Of a stretch of 42,006 bases of DNA, positions 1 through 7,853 are shown one piece after another; within the stretch, counting starts at the first letter, position 1, and each line of letters begins with the position of its first letter. The notes under the pieces were generated by a model, which was not told the DNA's origin, searched no databases, and was given only the letters and a program-made list of their open reading frames with translations. Made by a program: the position numbers and the translations under genes. Origin of the DNA: Verrucomicrobiota bacterium (GTDB taxonomy: Bacteria; Verrucomicrobiota; Verrucomicrobiia; Chthoniobacterales; UBA10450); contig QHPX01000085.1 in assembly GCA_003219195.1 (NCBI GenBank), positions 1 through 42,006 of the forward strand, given 5' to 3'.

Positions 1-1043
1 AACCAATGGCGCGGGTGCATGTTCGGGGATAAAAGTCGCGCGTAAAATGGCGCGGCAAGCAAGGCCAGCGGCGGAATCAACTGAATATAATAATGGGGGT
101 AAAAGCGGCCGCCGGCCGCCGTGCCAATCGCCGACGCCACGAGCAGCGCAAGCAACGCTACCCGCTCCGCCTCCACGCCTGCCCAGAGACGTTCGTGATC
201 TCGTTGCCCCAGCGCCGCACCGATTACCAGCGGCAAGCAAACGCCCAGGAATGCGAGCGTCAGAAGGAGCGCTTTGGTCCAAAACACGTGCGGCACTGTC
301 TGCGCAGCAATCGTCCAATAGAACGCATCGTCGAGAATGCCTTGCTTCCAGAGTACAATGATGGCGGTAGCCAGTGACCCAAAGAAACCGGCGCAAAGCA
401 TAGCAACCTGAATGATCGAAGCGCTTTGGCTCAATCGGCGACTTGCGCGATAGCTCGGAAGAAGCAAATAGATACCGAGTGGGACTGCCGCGATTGCTGC
501 CGGTTGTTTGAGTAAGAATCCGGCGCAGAGCAGCGCTCCGGAGGCTAAGAGTTCGGGTCGTAACCGCAATGATCTTCGCCTAAAAGCGATGGCCCATGAC
601 CAAACGATAGGAAGATTCATGAGCATCTCACCGTTGAATGCCAGGTTTTTGTAGGTCAGCCACGGCTGGAAGATGCTGTAAAGAAGCGCCGCGACCAGAC
701 CGGTCTCGGGTTCGAACAACTGATCGCCGATCACATAAAGGCCTCCCATTGTGCCAAGCGTCCAAACTAGCGCGGCCGAGTGCAGGCCGTGCCAGTTGAA
801 CTTTCCCAGAGTTTTGAACACAGCCGCATAGGTCCAAAACAACAGCGGAGGTTTGCGCTCGACCGCGTCGATGTAGGGCCGACCGCCGTCCACAATTTCG
901 TTCGCGACTATGGAATATACGGCTTCATCATCGATGGGCCGCGAATGGACCAGCGATGGAAGGCGAGTCGCAACCGTAAGCAGGACAATGCCAAGTACCG
1001 GCAAGCCCAATTGCCGAAACTTATGGTTTAGAACCCGCGCCAT
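1..1043 (-). CDS. GT-C membrane glycosyltransferase (family 39/ArnT-like), C-terminus cut by window edge
   Basis: The minus strand reads open from an ATG at 1043 to the window edge (about 347 codons, no stop), so the gene is 3'-partial here. The N-terminus has one hydrophobic segment, then PIDDEAVYS at about residues 37-45 and ERKPPLLFW at about 62-70. An acidic motif in the first periplasmic loop followed by a KPPL/W segment is typical of lipid-phosphate-sugar dependent GT-C glycosyltransferases (PMT/ArnT group). Several further hydrophobic segments follow, and GGRFYPHYYIQLIPP near the edge matches the late part of these proteins. It probably moves a sugar from a polyprenyl carrier to an envelope acceptor; the substrate cannot be told. 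It is divergent from the metal cluster on its right. Family confidence is good, specificity unknown. Confidence 0.8.
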   Translation of the reverse strand, partial: MARVLNHKFRQLGLPVLGIVLLTVATRLPSLVHSRPIDDEAVYSIVANEIVDGGRPYIDAVERKPPLLFWTYAAVFKTLGKFNWHGLHSAALVWTLGTMGGLYVIGDQLFEPETGLVAALLYSIFQPWLTYKNLAFNGEMLMNLPIVWSWAIAFRRRSLRLRPELLASGALLCAGFLLKQPAAIAAVPLGIYLLLPSYRASRRLSQSASIIQVAMLCAGFFGSLATAIIVLWKQGILDDAFYWTIAAQTVPHVFWTKALLLTLAFLGVCLPLVIGAALGQRDHERLWAGVEAERVALLALLVASAIGTAAGGRFYPHYYIQLIPPLALLAAPFYARLLSPNMHPRHW

Positions 1044-1139
1044 GCCGCTCGCGTGATGACTTAGTCGCGATCTCACTCGTTGTCGATCTTGCAAAAATCT
1101 CTTGCGGAATTTTTGGACCCGACACAAGCTCGCAGCGCA

Positions 1140-1463
1140 ATGAGCACGTTAGCGCGTTCAACAAATCGCGGGCGCGCGTCTATTGCGATTTTCGTCTCCG
1201 CGGCATTTCTCTGGGCGCTCGCGCTGGGTGCTTCCCCGCAATTGCACGAGCGCGTCCACAAGGACGCGAATCGCAGCGAGCACACCTGCGCAGCGACGAT
1301 GGTCGCCTCTGGCGGTTACGATTATTCTGCTCATCCGCCACTGGTCGGCGCTCCGGTTCCCGGCGTGCAATTTTCGAAAATTCCGGCATTGACTCCGCAG
1401 TGGGTCGAATCGCCGTTTCTCGGCGCATGCATCTTCGAGCACGCGCCGCCTGCGCGCGGTTAG
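1140..1463 (+). CDS. Small exported or anchored His/Cys protein A, upstream of TonB receptor
   Basis: A 107-residue protein from the ATG at 1140; an in-frame TTG at 1080 would add 20 residues. A single hydrophobic segment (about residues 16-34) suggests a signal peptide or anchor. It is followed by LHERVH, then EHTCA and ASGG, and ends with WVESPFLGACIFEHAPPA. A second protein at 3880-4206 shares this layout over its whole length, including LHER-H, H/C-A, ASG, SPFLGA-IFEHAPPA. The conserved His and Cys residues suggest metal binding; this is inference. It lies 159 bp upstream of a TonB-dependent receptor. The setting recalls small DUF2946-type proteins found beside metal receptors in proteobacteria, but I do not claim that family. 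Function unknown. Confidence 0.65.
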   Translation: MSTLARSTNRGRASIAIFVSAAFLWALALGASPQLHERVHKDANRSEHTCAATMVASGGYDYSAHPPLVGAPVPGVQFSKIPALTPQWVESPFLGACIFEHAPPARG

Positions 1464-1621
1464 CACGCAGCTGAGCCGCGTTCTCGCGGAGCGCTAGAAG
1501 TCCCACTTCGCCTGAATCGCGGCACGGCCTTCGTGCAAGATGCGCTGCTTTCACCTGGCTTCACGGGAATCGTGGGCCGCAACTTTCACAACTTTGAAAA
1601 ATCCATTTCGAAAACACATCA

Positions 1622-3745
1622 ATGAAAAAATTTCTAAGTGCATCACTTGCACTGTTTCTCGTGCGAAATATTGCAACTGCGCAAGACGCATTACCGAGCC
1701 CCGCACCACCACCGACGGCAACGCCGGGTACCGCCACCGCTGAAAACGTAGTTGTCACCGCGCAGGAGCTCGACATTTCGCGCGAGCAAATTGTGCCCAG
1801 TCTCGGCGCGACGCGTTACACGGTCGGACCCGATCGGCTTGATTCGCAGGCGCAGGGCGAGAACGCTCAGTTCAATCAAACCATCTTGCGCTTTCCCGGA
1901 GTAGCGCAGGATTCATTCGGGCAGCTTCACGTCCGCGGCGAACACGCCAATCTGCAATACCGCATCGACGACGTGCTCCTGCCGGAAAGCATTCCCGGCT
2001 TTGGGCCGGAACTGGCGACGCGCTTTGCCGATAATATCTCGCTCATCACAGGCGCGCTCCCGGCCCAGTTTGGCTTTCGCGAAACCGGTGTCATCGACAT
2101 TCACACAAAGAACGGCCCGGTCTTCACTGGCAACGAAGCGTCCATCTACGTGGGCAGTTTCGACACAATTATGGAAAGCCTCGAGCGCGGCGGCGTGACT
2201 GGAAAGCTCAGCTATTACGTCACGCAAAGTTATTTGCACGACGGCATCGGCATCGAAAATCCAACGCGCAGCAGCAGCCCGATTCACGACGACACGGATC
2301 AATTCAAAGAATTCGGTTATTTCTCTTACATCATCGACAACACCAGCCGACTCTCGCTGCTCGTTGGCGACGATCACAATGATTTTCAAATCCCCAACAA
2401 TCCGGGGCAACCGCCGATGTTTACAGTCGATGGAAGATCGACATTTAACTCGGCCAAGCTGGACGAGAACCAATCGGAAGACAACGCCTACGAAATTTTA
2501 ACTTACCAAAAAAATGCGGGCGATCTCAATTTCCAAGCGTCAGTCTTCAATCGCTTCAGTTCGATCCTTTTTCGCCCGGACGACGTCGGCGACCTCATTT
2601 TTAACGGCGTTGCCTCGCGGGTGGATCGCGACATTCTTTCCAACGGCGTCGAACTCGATTCGAGCTACAAACTCAACGACCAGCATACGATTCGCGGCGG
2701 TCTTATTTTCACCGAGCAGCACGCGACCATCGATACGGCTACGCTTGTTTTTCCGGTCGATGCCAATGGCAACCAAACCAGCACCACCCCGCTGCGCATC
2801 GTCGATAATCACGACAAGTACGGCTACTTCTACGGTTTCTATTTGCAGGACGAGTGGAAGCCTTTCGAACAACTCACGATCAATTTCGGCGGCCGGCTCG
2901 ACTTTGTAAATGCGTTCGCGGACGAGAACCAGCTCAGCCCACGAATTAATGTCGTTTACAAGCCCTTTGACTGGACCACGCTTCATGCCGGTTACGCGCG
3001 CTACTTCACGCCGCCGCCCTTAGAGGCTGTTCCACAAAGTACCATCGCCAAATTCGCTGGCACCACGAACGGCTCCGCGATCACACTGGATTCCGCGGTG
3101 ACCTCGGAGCGCGCGCATTACTTCGATGCCGGCGTAACGCAAAAGATTATGGAAGGATGGAATGCGGGACTGGACGGTTTCTACAAGAGCTCGCATTCGA
3201 CACTCGACGAAGGCCAGTTTGGCCAGGCGCTCATTCTCTCATCGTTCAATTACAATCGCGGCCGGATTTACGGCGGTGAATTCACCACGAACTACGACCA
3301 TGGTCCGTTCTCGGCCTATGGAAATGTGGGTTGGGAATGGGCGCGCGGCGTCCACGTGAGCTCTGCGGAGTTTTTGTTTGATCCAGATGAGTTTGCCTTC
3401 ATCAACAAACACTGGGTGTTTCTCGATCACGACCAGCGATGGACCGCCACAGCCGGCGCTGCCTACACTTGGAACGACTGGAAAGCGGCGGCTGATTTTC
3501 TCTACGGAGCTGGGCTTCGGAGAGGCTTCGCCAACACCAAAAGCGTGCCCGATTACGCAACCGTTAATTTGTCTCTTCAGCGGAATTTGAAGATTCCCCG
3601 AGTCGGCAATTTTAAGGTCCGCTTCGACGTCGTGAACTTGTTCGATAAGATTTACGAGCTGCGCGACGGCAGCGGCATCGGTGTGGGCGCGCCGCAATTT
3701 GGCCAGCGTCGCGGTTTCTACGGCACGGTCGCTTACGATTTCTGA
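1622..3745 (+). CDS. TonB-dependent outer-membrane receptor, probably for metal or metallophore
   Basis: A 707-residue protein with a signal peptide (MKKFLSASLALFLV... cleaved near the AQDA region), a proline-rich linker and a plug domain at about residues 40-170. The plug shows VVVTAQELD (possible TonB box region), the RFPGVAQDSFGQLHVRGEH segment and a RIDDVLLPE loop typical of plugs. The rest is barrel-like with alternating aromatic strands and ends in VAYDF, a terminal Phe usual for Bam-assembled barrels. It would import a ligand too large or rare for porins, using ExbBD-TonB energy. Its neighbours, a ZnuA-like protein, permease, CDF and ZIP, point to zinc or a related divalent metal; this is inferred from context. 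Length is normal for the family. No iron-box or Zur-box was recognised upstream. Confidence 0.88.
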   Translation: MKKFLSASLALFLVRNIATAQDALPSPAPPPTATPGTATAENVVVTAQELDISREQIVPSLGATRYTVGPDRLDSQAQGENAQFNQTILRFPGVAQDSFGQLHVRGEHANLQYRIDDVLLPESIPGFGPELATRFADNISLITGALPAQFGFRETGVIDIHTKNGPVFTGNEASIYVGSFDTIMESLERGGVTGKLSYYVTQSYLHDGIGIENPTRSSSPIHDDTDQFKEFGYFSYIIDNTSRLSLLVGDDHNDFQIPNNPGQPPMFTVDGRSTFNSAKLDENQSEDNAYEILTYQKNAGDLNFQASVFNRFSSILFRPDDVGDLIFNGVASRVDRDILSNGVELDSSYKLNDQHTIRGGLIFTEQHATIDTATLVFPVDANGNQTSTTPLRIVDNHDKYGYFYGFYLQDEWKPFEQLTINFGGRLDFVNAFADENQLSPRINVVYKPFDWTTLHAGYARYFTPPPLEAVPQSTIAKFAGTTNGSAITLDSAVTSERAHYFDAGVTQKIMEGWNAGLDGFYKSSHSTLDEGQFGQALILSSFNYNRGRIYGGEFTTNYDHGPFSAYGNVGWEWARGVHVSSAEFLFDPDEFAFINKHWVFLDHDQRWTATAGAAYTWNDWKAAADFLYGAGLRRGFANTKSVPDYATVNLSLQRNLKIPRVGNFKVRFDVVNLFDKIYELRDGSGIGVGAPQFGQRRGFYGTVAYDF

Positions 3746-3879
3746 CGAGTTCGAACTAATCATGAGTCGGTGTGGGAGGAAACCCAGGCGTCCGGGGCAA
3801 TGCTGCACGGCAGCGCCCGCAGCGGCGCGGTATAGAAAGTCCTTGCGCAACAAATCGCTCGAAAGCAAAGTCGCGCTCG

Positions 3880-4206
3880 ATGCCGTGCCGCGCGCTTCGC
3901 ATTCGATCGGGCTGGTTTGGTGGCGCCACGGCCCTCCTTCTCGCCGCGGCGATTTTGTTAATGCTGGTCCTTTCAGTCGCACCGAATTTACATGAACGAC
4001 TTCATCCCACGGCCGCATCGCTTCATGAATGCGCGGTTACACTGATCGCTTCCGGCAGTTGTCATCACACCGCTGCTGCGCCGCTGATGATTGCGCCGGC
4101 GACTGCCGCACAAATTTCGAGGAGTCCGACACTCAATCGGATCTGGGTCGCATCGCCGTTTCTTGGCGCGCGTATTTTCGAGCACGCCCCGCCCGCGCAC
4201 TCCTGA
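3880..4206 (+). CDS. Small exported or anchored His/Cys protein B, paralogue of protein A
   Basis: A 108-residue protein from the ATG at 3880; an open frame continues upstream to 3772 but reads as low-quality sequence. A hydrophobic segment at about residues 15-32 is followed by NLHERLH, LHECAVT, ASGSCHH and the C-terminal block WVASPFLGARIFEHAPPA. It is clearly a paralogue of the protein at 1140-1463, with nearly the same length and the same motif order. Here the centre is richer in possible ligands (HEC, SCHH). Each copy sits just upstream of an outer-membrane barrel gene, the first before the TonB receptor and this one before the porin at 4343. A role in metal handling at the envelope is inferred from the residues and the neighbours. 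No named family recognised. Confidence 0.65.
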   Translation: MPCRALRIRSGWFGGATALLLAAAILLMLVLSVAPNLHERLHPTAASLHECAVTLIASGSCHHTAAAPLMIAPATAAQISRSPTLNRIWVASPFLGARIFEHAPPAHS

Positions 4207-4208
4207 AG

Positions 4209-4275
4209 CGTTGATTCTTCCCCGCGTCTGCGGGATAGCGGTGGTTAGCGCGTTCCTCACGCCGCTGAATCAACG
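4209..4275. repeat. Palindromic repeat element 1
   Basis: The ends form a perfect 9-bp inverted repeat, CGTTGATTC (4209-4217) and GAATCAACG (4267-4275). Inside is a short hairpin CCCGC-gtct-GCGGG and a second, weaker GCGG..CCGC arm. This three-stem layout matches the elements at 10920, 12646 and 19521. It starts right after the stop codon of small protein B. Confidence 0.6.
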
Positions 4276-4303
4276 TTCGCCGAACGCAGCAGATTTGAAT
4301 CGA

Positions 4304-4327
4304 TCGGGCGCTGACGCCCGAGTTTTT
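4304..4327 (+). terminator. Terminator-like hairpin just upstream of the porin start
   Basis: TCGGGCG (4304-4310), loop CTGA, CGCCCGA (4315-4321), then G and five T. This is an intrinsic-terminator shape on the plus strand. Only 15 bases separate it from the porin ATG at 4343, and an AGGAG ribosome site lies at 4333-4337. There is no room for a promoter between, so transcription of the porin must pass through it. It may act as an attenuator or only weaken read-through. Confidence 0.55.
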
Positions 4328-4342
4328 AATCAGGAGTTTTGA

Positions 4343-5965
4343 ATGAGAAAATTTATTTTGGTAACGCTGGCGATTTTTTCGGTAGCGGCCGCTTCTGCGC
4401 AGGGAGCGGCGTCCGTTTCCACGTCGTCGCCCGGGCCGGCAGTTTCAAAGTCAATGCCAGCCTCGGCGGCGGATGTCGAAGCGCTGCGCCAGCAAGTGCA
4501 ATCGCTCAGCGAGACGGTGAAGACGTTGCAGCAGCAAGTGAAAGATCAGCAGGCCGCGCTGGAAAAGGCGAGCCTCGGGGGTGAATTGGCCTCGCAGCAA
4601 AATCCGGAGCCTTCCCCCATTGCCGGAGCGGCTGGTTCGCCCGCACCCGCTGCGAGCGCACCGCGACGTTTTCCAATCGAAGACACCTCAGTTGTTTCAT
4701 CGACAACTGCGCCGGCCGTAAGCGGCACCCCCGCGCCGGGAAGTTTTCCGACCACGGACACCTCGGTCGTAACATCGACACCGGAAACGATCTCAAGTAG
4801 TGGGGCTGGCGGATCGCTGACGGCGCCGATCGCCATCGGTGGCGGAAAAAATTACATGAACATCTCCTTCGACGGACTGTTCGCCTTGGCTTACTCCAGC
4901 GCGCGCGATCTTAATCATGTCGAAGTCGGCGATCACGATCCGCAGCAGCGCGGGTTCAATGCGCGCAACATCGAGCTCGCCTTTGACGGAGCGGTCGACC
5001 CTTACTTCGAAGGTTTCGCCAACATTGTCTTCAAATTGGACAACGACAACGAAACCGAGGTCGAAGTCGAAGAAGCTTTCCTGCAAACGACCAGCTTGCC
5101 CTTTAACTTGCAACTCAAAGCTGGACAATTCTTCGCCGCCTTCGGTCGTTTAAATCCGACTCATCCGCATACGTGGGACTTCGCCGACGCGCCGCTCGTC
5201 AGCGGTCGCATCCTTGGCCCGGACGGATTGCGCGGCGTCGGCGCGCAAATCTCGTGGATCGTGCCGGTGCCGTGGTATTCGCAGGTAATTTTTGCCGTGC
5301 AAAATGGCCGCGGCGGCACCGGTTACTCATTTCGCAATCCCGGCGATGATGGAATTTTCTTTGGCCGGACGACAACGGATCGGGAAGCGCGCGGTTTGCA
5401 GGATTTCGTCTGGATCCCGCGCTGGGAAAATTCTGTCGATCTTAGCCCGACGCAGGTCGTGCTCGCAGGTGTATCCGGGGCCTTCGGTTCAAATGAGACT
5501 GGCGCAAATGCCCGCACGCAGATTTACGGCGGCGATCTTCTTTACAAATGGAAAAGCTCGCACGCGGAAGGCGGCTTTCCGTTTGTGAAATGGCAAACCG
5601 AGGCGATGTATCGCCGGTTCGAAGCCGGCCGCGGCGTCGATGAATCGTTTCCCGTCGCGGAAACGTTCCATGATTGGGGGATGTATTCGCAATTGCTTTG
5701 GGGGTTCAAGAAAGGATGGGTCGCGGGCGTGCGCGGCGATTACCTGCACATGACCGACTCCGAATTCACCGACGATATGGACCGGCAAACGCGCTCGCGC
5801 GTCAGCGCCAACTTGACCTGGTATCCGACCGAGTTCTCCAAAATACGATTGCAATACAATCACGATTTCTTCGACGAAAATTTCTTCCTCGCCGATCGGG
5901 ATGTCGATTCGGTGTTCCTCCAATTCGAATTCATCCTCGGTGCGCACGGCGCCCACAAATTCTGA
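4343..5965 (+). CDS. Outer-membrane beta-barrel (porin-like) with N-terminal coiled coil
   Basis: A 540-residue protein with a signal peptide (cleavage near AAASAQ), a coiled-coil stretch at about residues 44-75 (heptads of the VEALRQQVQSLSETVKTL type), and a Ser/Pro/Thr-rich linker to about residue 165. A barrel domain follows, starting ISFDGLFALAYSS with features such as FEGFANIVFKLDND and LKAGQFFAAFGRLNP. It ends in GAHKF with terminal Phe. The coiled coil plus barrel layout is seen in porins held to the wall or trimerised. The ATG is preceded by AGGAG. The ZnuA-like gene starts 3 bases after its stop, so the two are surely co-transcribed and this barrel likely delivers the same metal. Similar barrels are sometimes labelled zinc-regulated TonB-dependent receptors, but no plug domain is visible. 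Confidence 0.8.
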   Translation: MRKFILVTLAIFSVAAASAQGAASVSTSSPGPAVSKSMPASAADVEALRQQVQSLSETVKTLQQQVKDQQAALEKASLGGELASQQNPEPSPIAGAAGSPAPAASAPRRFPIEDTSVVSSTTAPAVSGTPAPGSFPTTDTSVVTSTPETISSSGAGGSLTAPIAIGGGKNYMNISFDGLFALAYSSARDLNHVEVGDHDPQQRGFNARNIELAFDGAVDPYFEGFANIVFKLDNDNETEVEVEEAFLQTTSLPFNLQLKAGQFFAAFGRLNPTHPHTWDFADAPLVSGRILGPDGLRGVGAQISWIVPVPWYSQVIFAVQNGRGGTGYSFRNPGDDGIFFGRTTTDREARGLQDFVWIPRWENSVDLSPTQVVLAGVSGAFGSNETGANARTQIYGGDLLYKWKSSHAEGGFPFVKWQTEAMYRRFEAGRGVDESFPVAETFHDWGMYSQLLWGFKKGWVAGVRGDYLHMTDSEFTDDMDRQTRSRVSANLTWYPTEFSKIRLQYNHDFFDENFFLADRDVDSVFLQFEFILGAHGAHKF

Positions 5966-5968
5966 ACT

Positions 5969-6868
5969 ATGAAAAAGATCCTGTTAATTCTGTGCACAAT
6001 TCTGGCATGCGCTGTCTCTGCGAATGCAAAACTTAACGTCGTTGCGACGCTGCCCGATTTCGGATCGCTCGCGCGCGAGATCGGCGGCGACAAGATCGAC
6101 ATCGTCACCCTGGCAAAACCGACGGAAGACCCGCACTTTGTCGATGCACGTCCCAGCTTCGTCGTCTCATTGCGCAGCACCGACGTTTTGATCGACGGTG
6201 GCGCCGAGCTTGAGATCGGCTGGTTGCCGCCGCTCTTGCAAAACGCGCGCAACCCGAAAATCGAGATCGGCAAGCCGGGCCGCGTTCAGGCGTCGCAAGG
6301 AATTCGTCTCATGAACGTGCCGACAAATGTGACGCGCGCGGCGGGCGACGTGCACGCGCTTGGCAACCCGCATTTCATGAGCGACCCGATCATCGCCAAA
6401 GCCGTGGCGCAGCACATCGCACAATCCTTTTCCGCGGTCGATTCCGCCAACGCGGCTGTCTACGACGCGAACTACAAAAAGTTCGAAGCGGCGATTAACG
6501 CAAAATTACAGGAATGGGGCGCGGCGATGCTGCCGTTCAAAGGACAGAATGTGGTCGCATATCACGATTCATGGGTTTATTTCGCGCACCGTTTTGGCGT
6601 GAACATCGACATCTTTCTCGAACCAAAGCCGGGCATTCCGCCGTCGCCGTCGCATTTGACGGAAGTGATCGCGCAGATGAAAGCGCGGCACATCAAAGCG
6701 ATCATTGTCGAGCCGTTTCACGATCGGCGAATCGCCGAGAAAGTCGCGAACGCGACTGGCGCGAAGGTCGTGGAGTTTTCGCAGTTTCCGGGCGGCCTGC
6801 CCGGGACGGACAGTTACGTGAAGTTGATCGACACCCTCGTCTCGCGGCTGGCGGCGGCGCTGAAATGA
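5969..6868 (+). CDS. znuA: Metal ABC transporter substrate-binding protein, ZnuA-like
   Basis: A 299-residue periplasmic protein with signal peptide MKKILLILCTILACAVSANA. Candidate metal ligands at the positions usual for cluster A-I binding proteins are His56 (EDPHF), His135 (GNPHF) and His199 (AYHDSW). Three His ligands favour zinc over manganese, where Glu/Asp replace the later ones. The His-rich loop of many ZnuA proteins is absent; the short GDVHALGNPH stretch is all that remains. The protein should hand metal to the permease at 6968. It is three bases from the porin gene. A decamer copy (6092) encodes DKIDI. The symbol is given by family; metal identity is inference. Confidence 0.85.
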   Translation: MKKILLILCTILACAVSANAKLNVVATLPDFGSLAREIGGDKIDIVTLAKPTEDPHFVDARPSFVVSLRSTDVLIDGGAELEIGWLPPLLQNARNPKIEIGKPGRVQASQGIRLMNVPTNVTRAAGDVHALGNPHFMSDPIIAKAVAQHIAQSFSAVDSANAAVYDANYKKFEAAINAKLQEWGAAMLPFKGQNVVAYHDSWVYFAHRFGVNIDIFLEPKPGIPPSPSHLTEVIAQMKARHIKAIIVEPFHDRRIAEKVANATGAKVVEFSQFPGGLPGTDSYVKLIDTLVSRLAAALK

Positions 6869-6884
6869 AAAACGCATTCATTGG

Positions 6885-6949
6885 TAGGGCGAGTCTCCGT
6901 CGAGCCGAAGAGCCATCGATATTCGACAGCTCCGCAGAGCATCGCCCTA
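6885..6949. repeat. Palindromic repeat element 2, between znuA and znuB
   Basis: TAGGGCGA (6885-6892) and TCGCCCTA (6942-6949) form a perfect 8-bp terminal inverted repeat enclosing about 49 bp with weaker internal pairing. It fills the gap between the binding-protein and permease genes, so it would lie in their common transcript. Confidence 0.55.
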
Positions 6950-6967
6950 TCGAGCGGGGAAAATTTT

Positions 6968-7798
6968 ATGTTTGAAGTAATGTTTTGGCCGATTGTGGCC
7001 TGTGTTCTTTTGCCGTGGCTGCTGGTTTACCTCGGCCTGCACGTCGTTCAGCGCGGAATCATTTTCATCGACATCGCGATGGCACAGATGGCCTCCCTGG
7101 GAATTTGTCTCGCCGTTCTTTTTCATCTCGATCTTGAAAGCTGGACGACGTTTGCGATTGCCCTCGGGTTTACTTTAGTCGGCGCTGGAATTTTTTCTGT
7201 GACCGGAAAACGCACCAGCCAAATTCCGCAAGAAGCAGTCATTGGGATTTCTTATGTGGTCGCGGCGGCCGCAGCAGTTTTGCTGCTTTCGCGCGCAGCG
7301 GAGGGTGACGAAGAAATCAAAAACATGCTCGTGGGCAACATTCTTCTCGTGACACCACACGAAGTTTGGGAACGCTTCGCGCTTTTTGTCGGGGTCGGCA
7401 TTTTCCATTTTATTTTGCGCAGAAATTTCCTGCTGGTTTCATTCGATCGAGACGGCGCCTATCAGAAGGGACTGCGCGTACGTTGGTGGGATTTTTTGTT
7501 TTACGCCGTCTTTGGTCTGGTCGTGACGAGTTTCGTGCGCATCGCCGGCGTGCTGCTCGTTTTCAGTTATCTTATTGTCCCGGCCGTTTGCGGGATCAAT
7601 CTGGCCAATCGAATTGGTAATCGCTTGCTGATTGGTTGGGTCATTGCGTTAATCGGCGGGGTCGGCGGTTTGTTTCTTTCCTTTTGGTGGGACCTGCCGT
7701 CCGGCGCGGCGATTGTCTGCACTTTTGGTGCGTTGCTGATTTTTGTTTCGATATACGCGCTGATTCGAACTCGATCACATGCAGCCGGCAGTGCCTGA
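6968..7798 (+). CDS. znuB: Metal ABC transporter permease, ZnuB-like (ABC-3 family)
   Basis: The ATG at 6968 is chosen, with a GGGGA-type ribosome site about 8 bases upstream; the frame is open 29 codons further up, but that part is encoded by a repeat element. The 276-residue protein has about eight hydrophobic segments. It contains LGLHVVQRGIIFIDIAMAQMASLG and VRIAGVLLVFSYLIVPA in parts; the cytoplasmic EAVIGISYVVAAAAA segment is characteristic of ABC-3 permeases. It forms the membrane channel for the ZnuA-like protein. No ATPase gene (znuC) lies between or near these genes. CDF and ZIP genes follow. Confidence in family is high, in metal moderate. Confidence 0.87.
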   Translation: MFEVMFWPIVACVLLPWLLVYLGLHVVQRGIIFIDIAMAQMASLGICLAVLFHLDLESWTTFAIALGFTLVGAGIFSVTGKRTSQIPQEAVIGISYVVAAAAAVLLLSRAAEGDEEIKNMLVGNILLVTPHEVWERFALFVGVGIFHFILRRNFLLVSFDRDGAYQKGLRVRWWDFLFYAVFGLVVTSFVRIAGVLLVFSYLIVPAVCGINLANRIGNRLLIGWVIALIGGVGGLFLSFWWDLPSGAAIVCTFGALLIFVSIYALIRTRSHAAGSA

Positions 7799-7853
7799 TT
7801 CACTTCCATCTTTTTTTGCTGATGGTTCGATAACTGAGTTATCCTCTCTCGAT

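Noticed and set aside
47-377. Two plus-strand open frames of about 95-105 codons
   Set aside because: They lie opposite the glycosyltransferase, have Arg/Pro-rich composition without domain features, and are shadows of the real minus-strand frame.
1913-2473. 186-codon minus-strand frame inside the TonB receptor
   Set aside because: GC-rich genes give long antisense frames; the plus frame has clear receptor motifs and this one none.
3239-4018. 259-codon minus-strand frame across the TonB receptor end and small protein B
   Set aside because: No motifs, crosses two plus-strand genes.
6969-7798. A missing znuC hidden in another frame
   Set aside because: No Walker A or ABC signature was found in any frame between 5966 and 9588.
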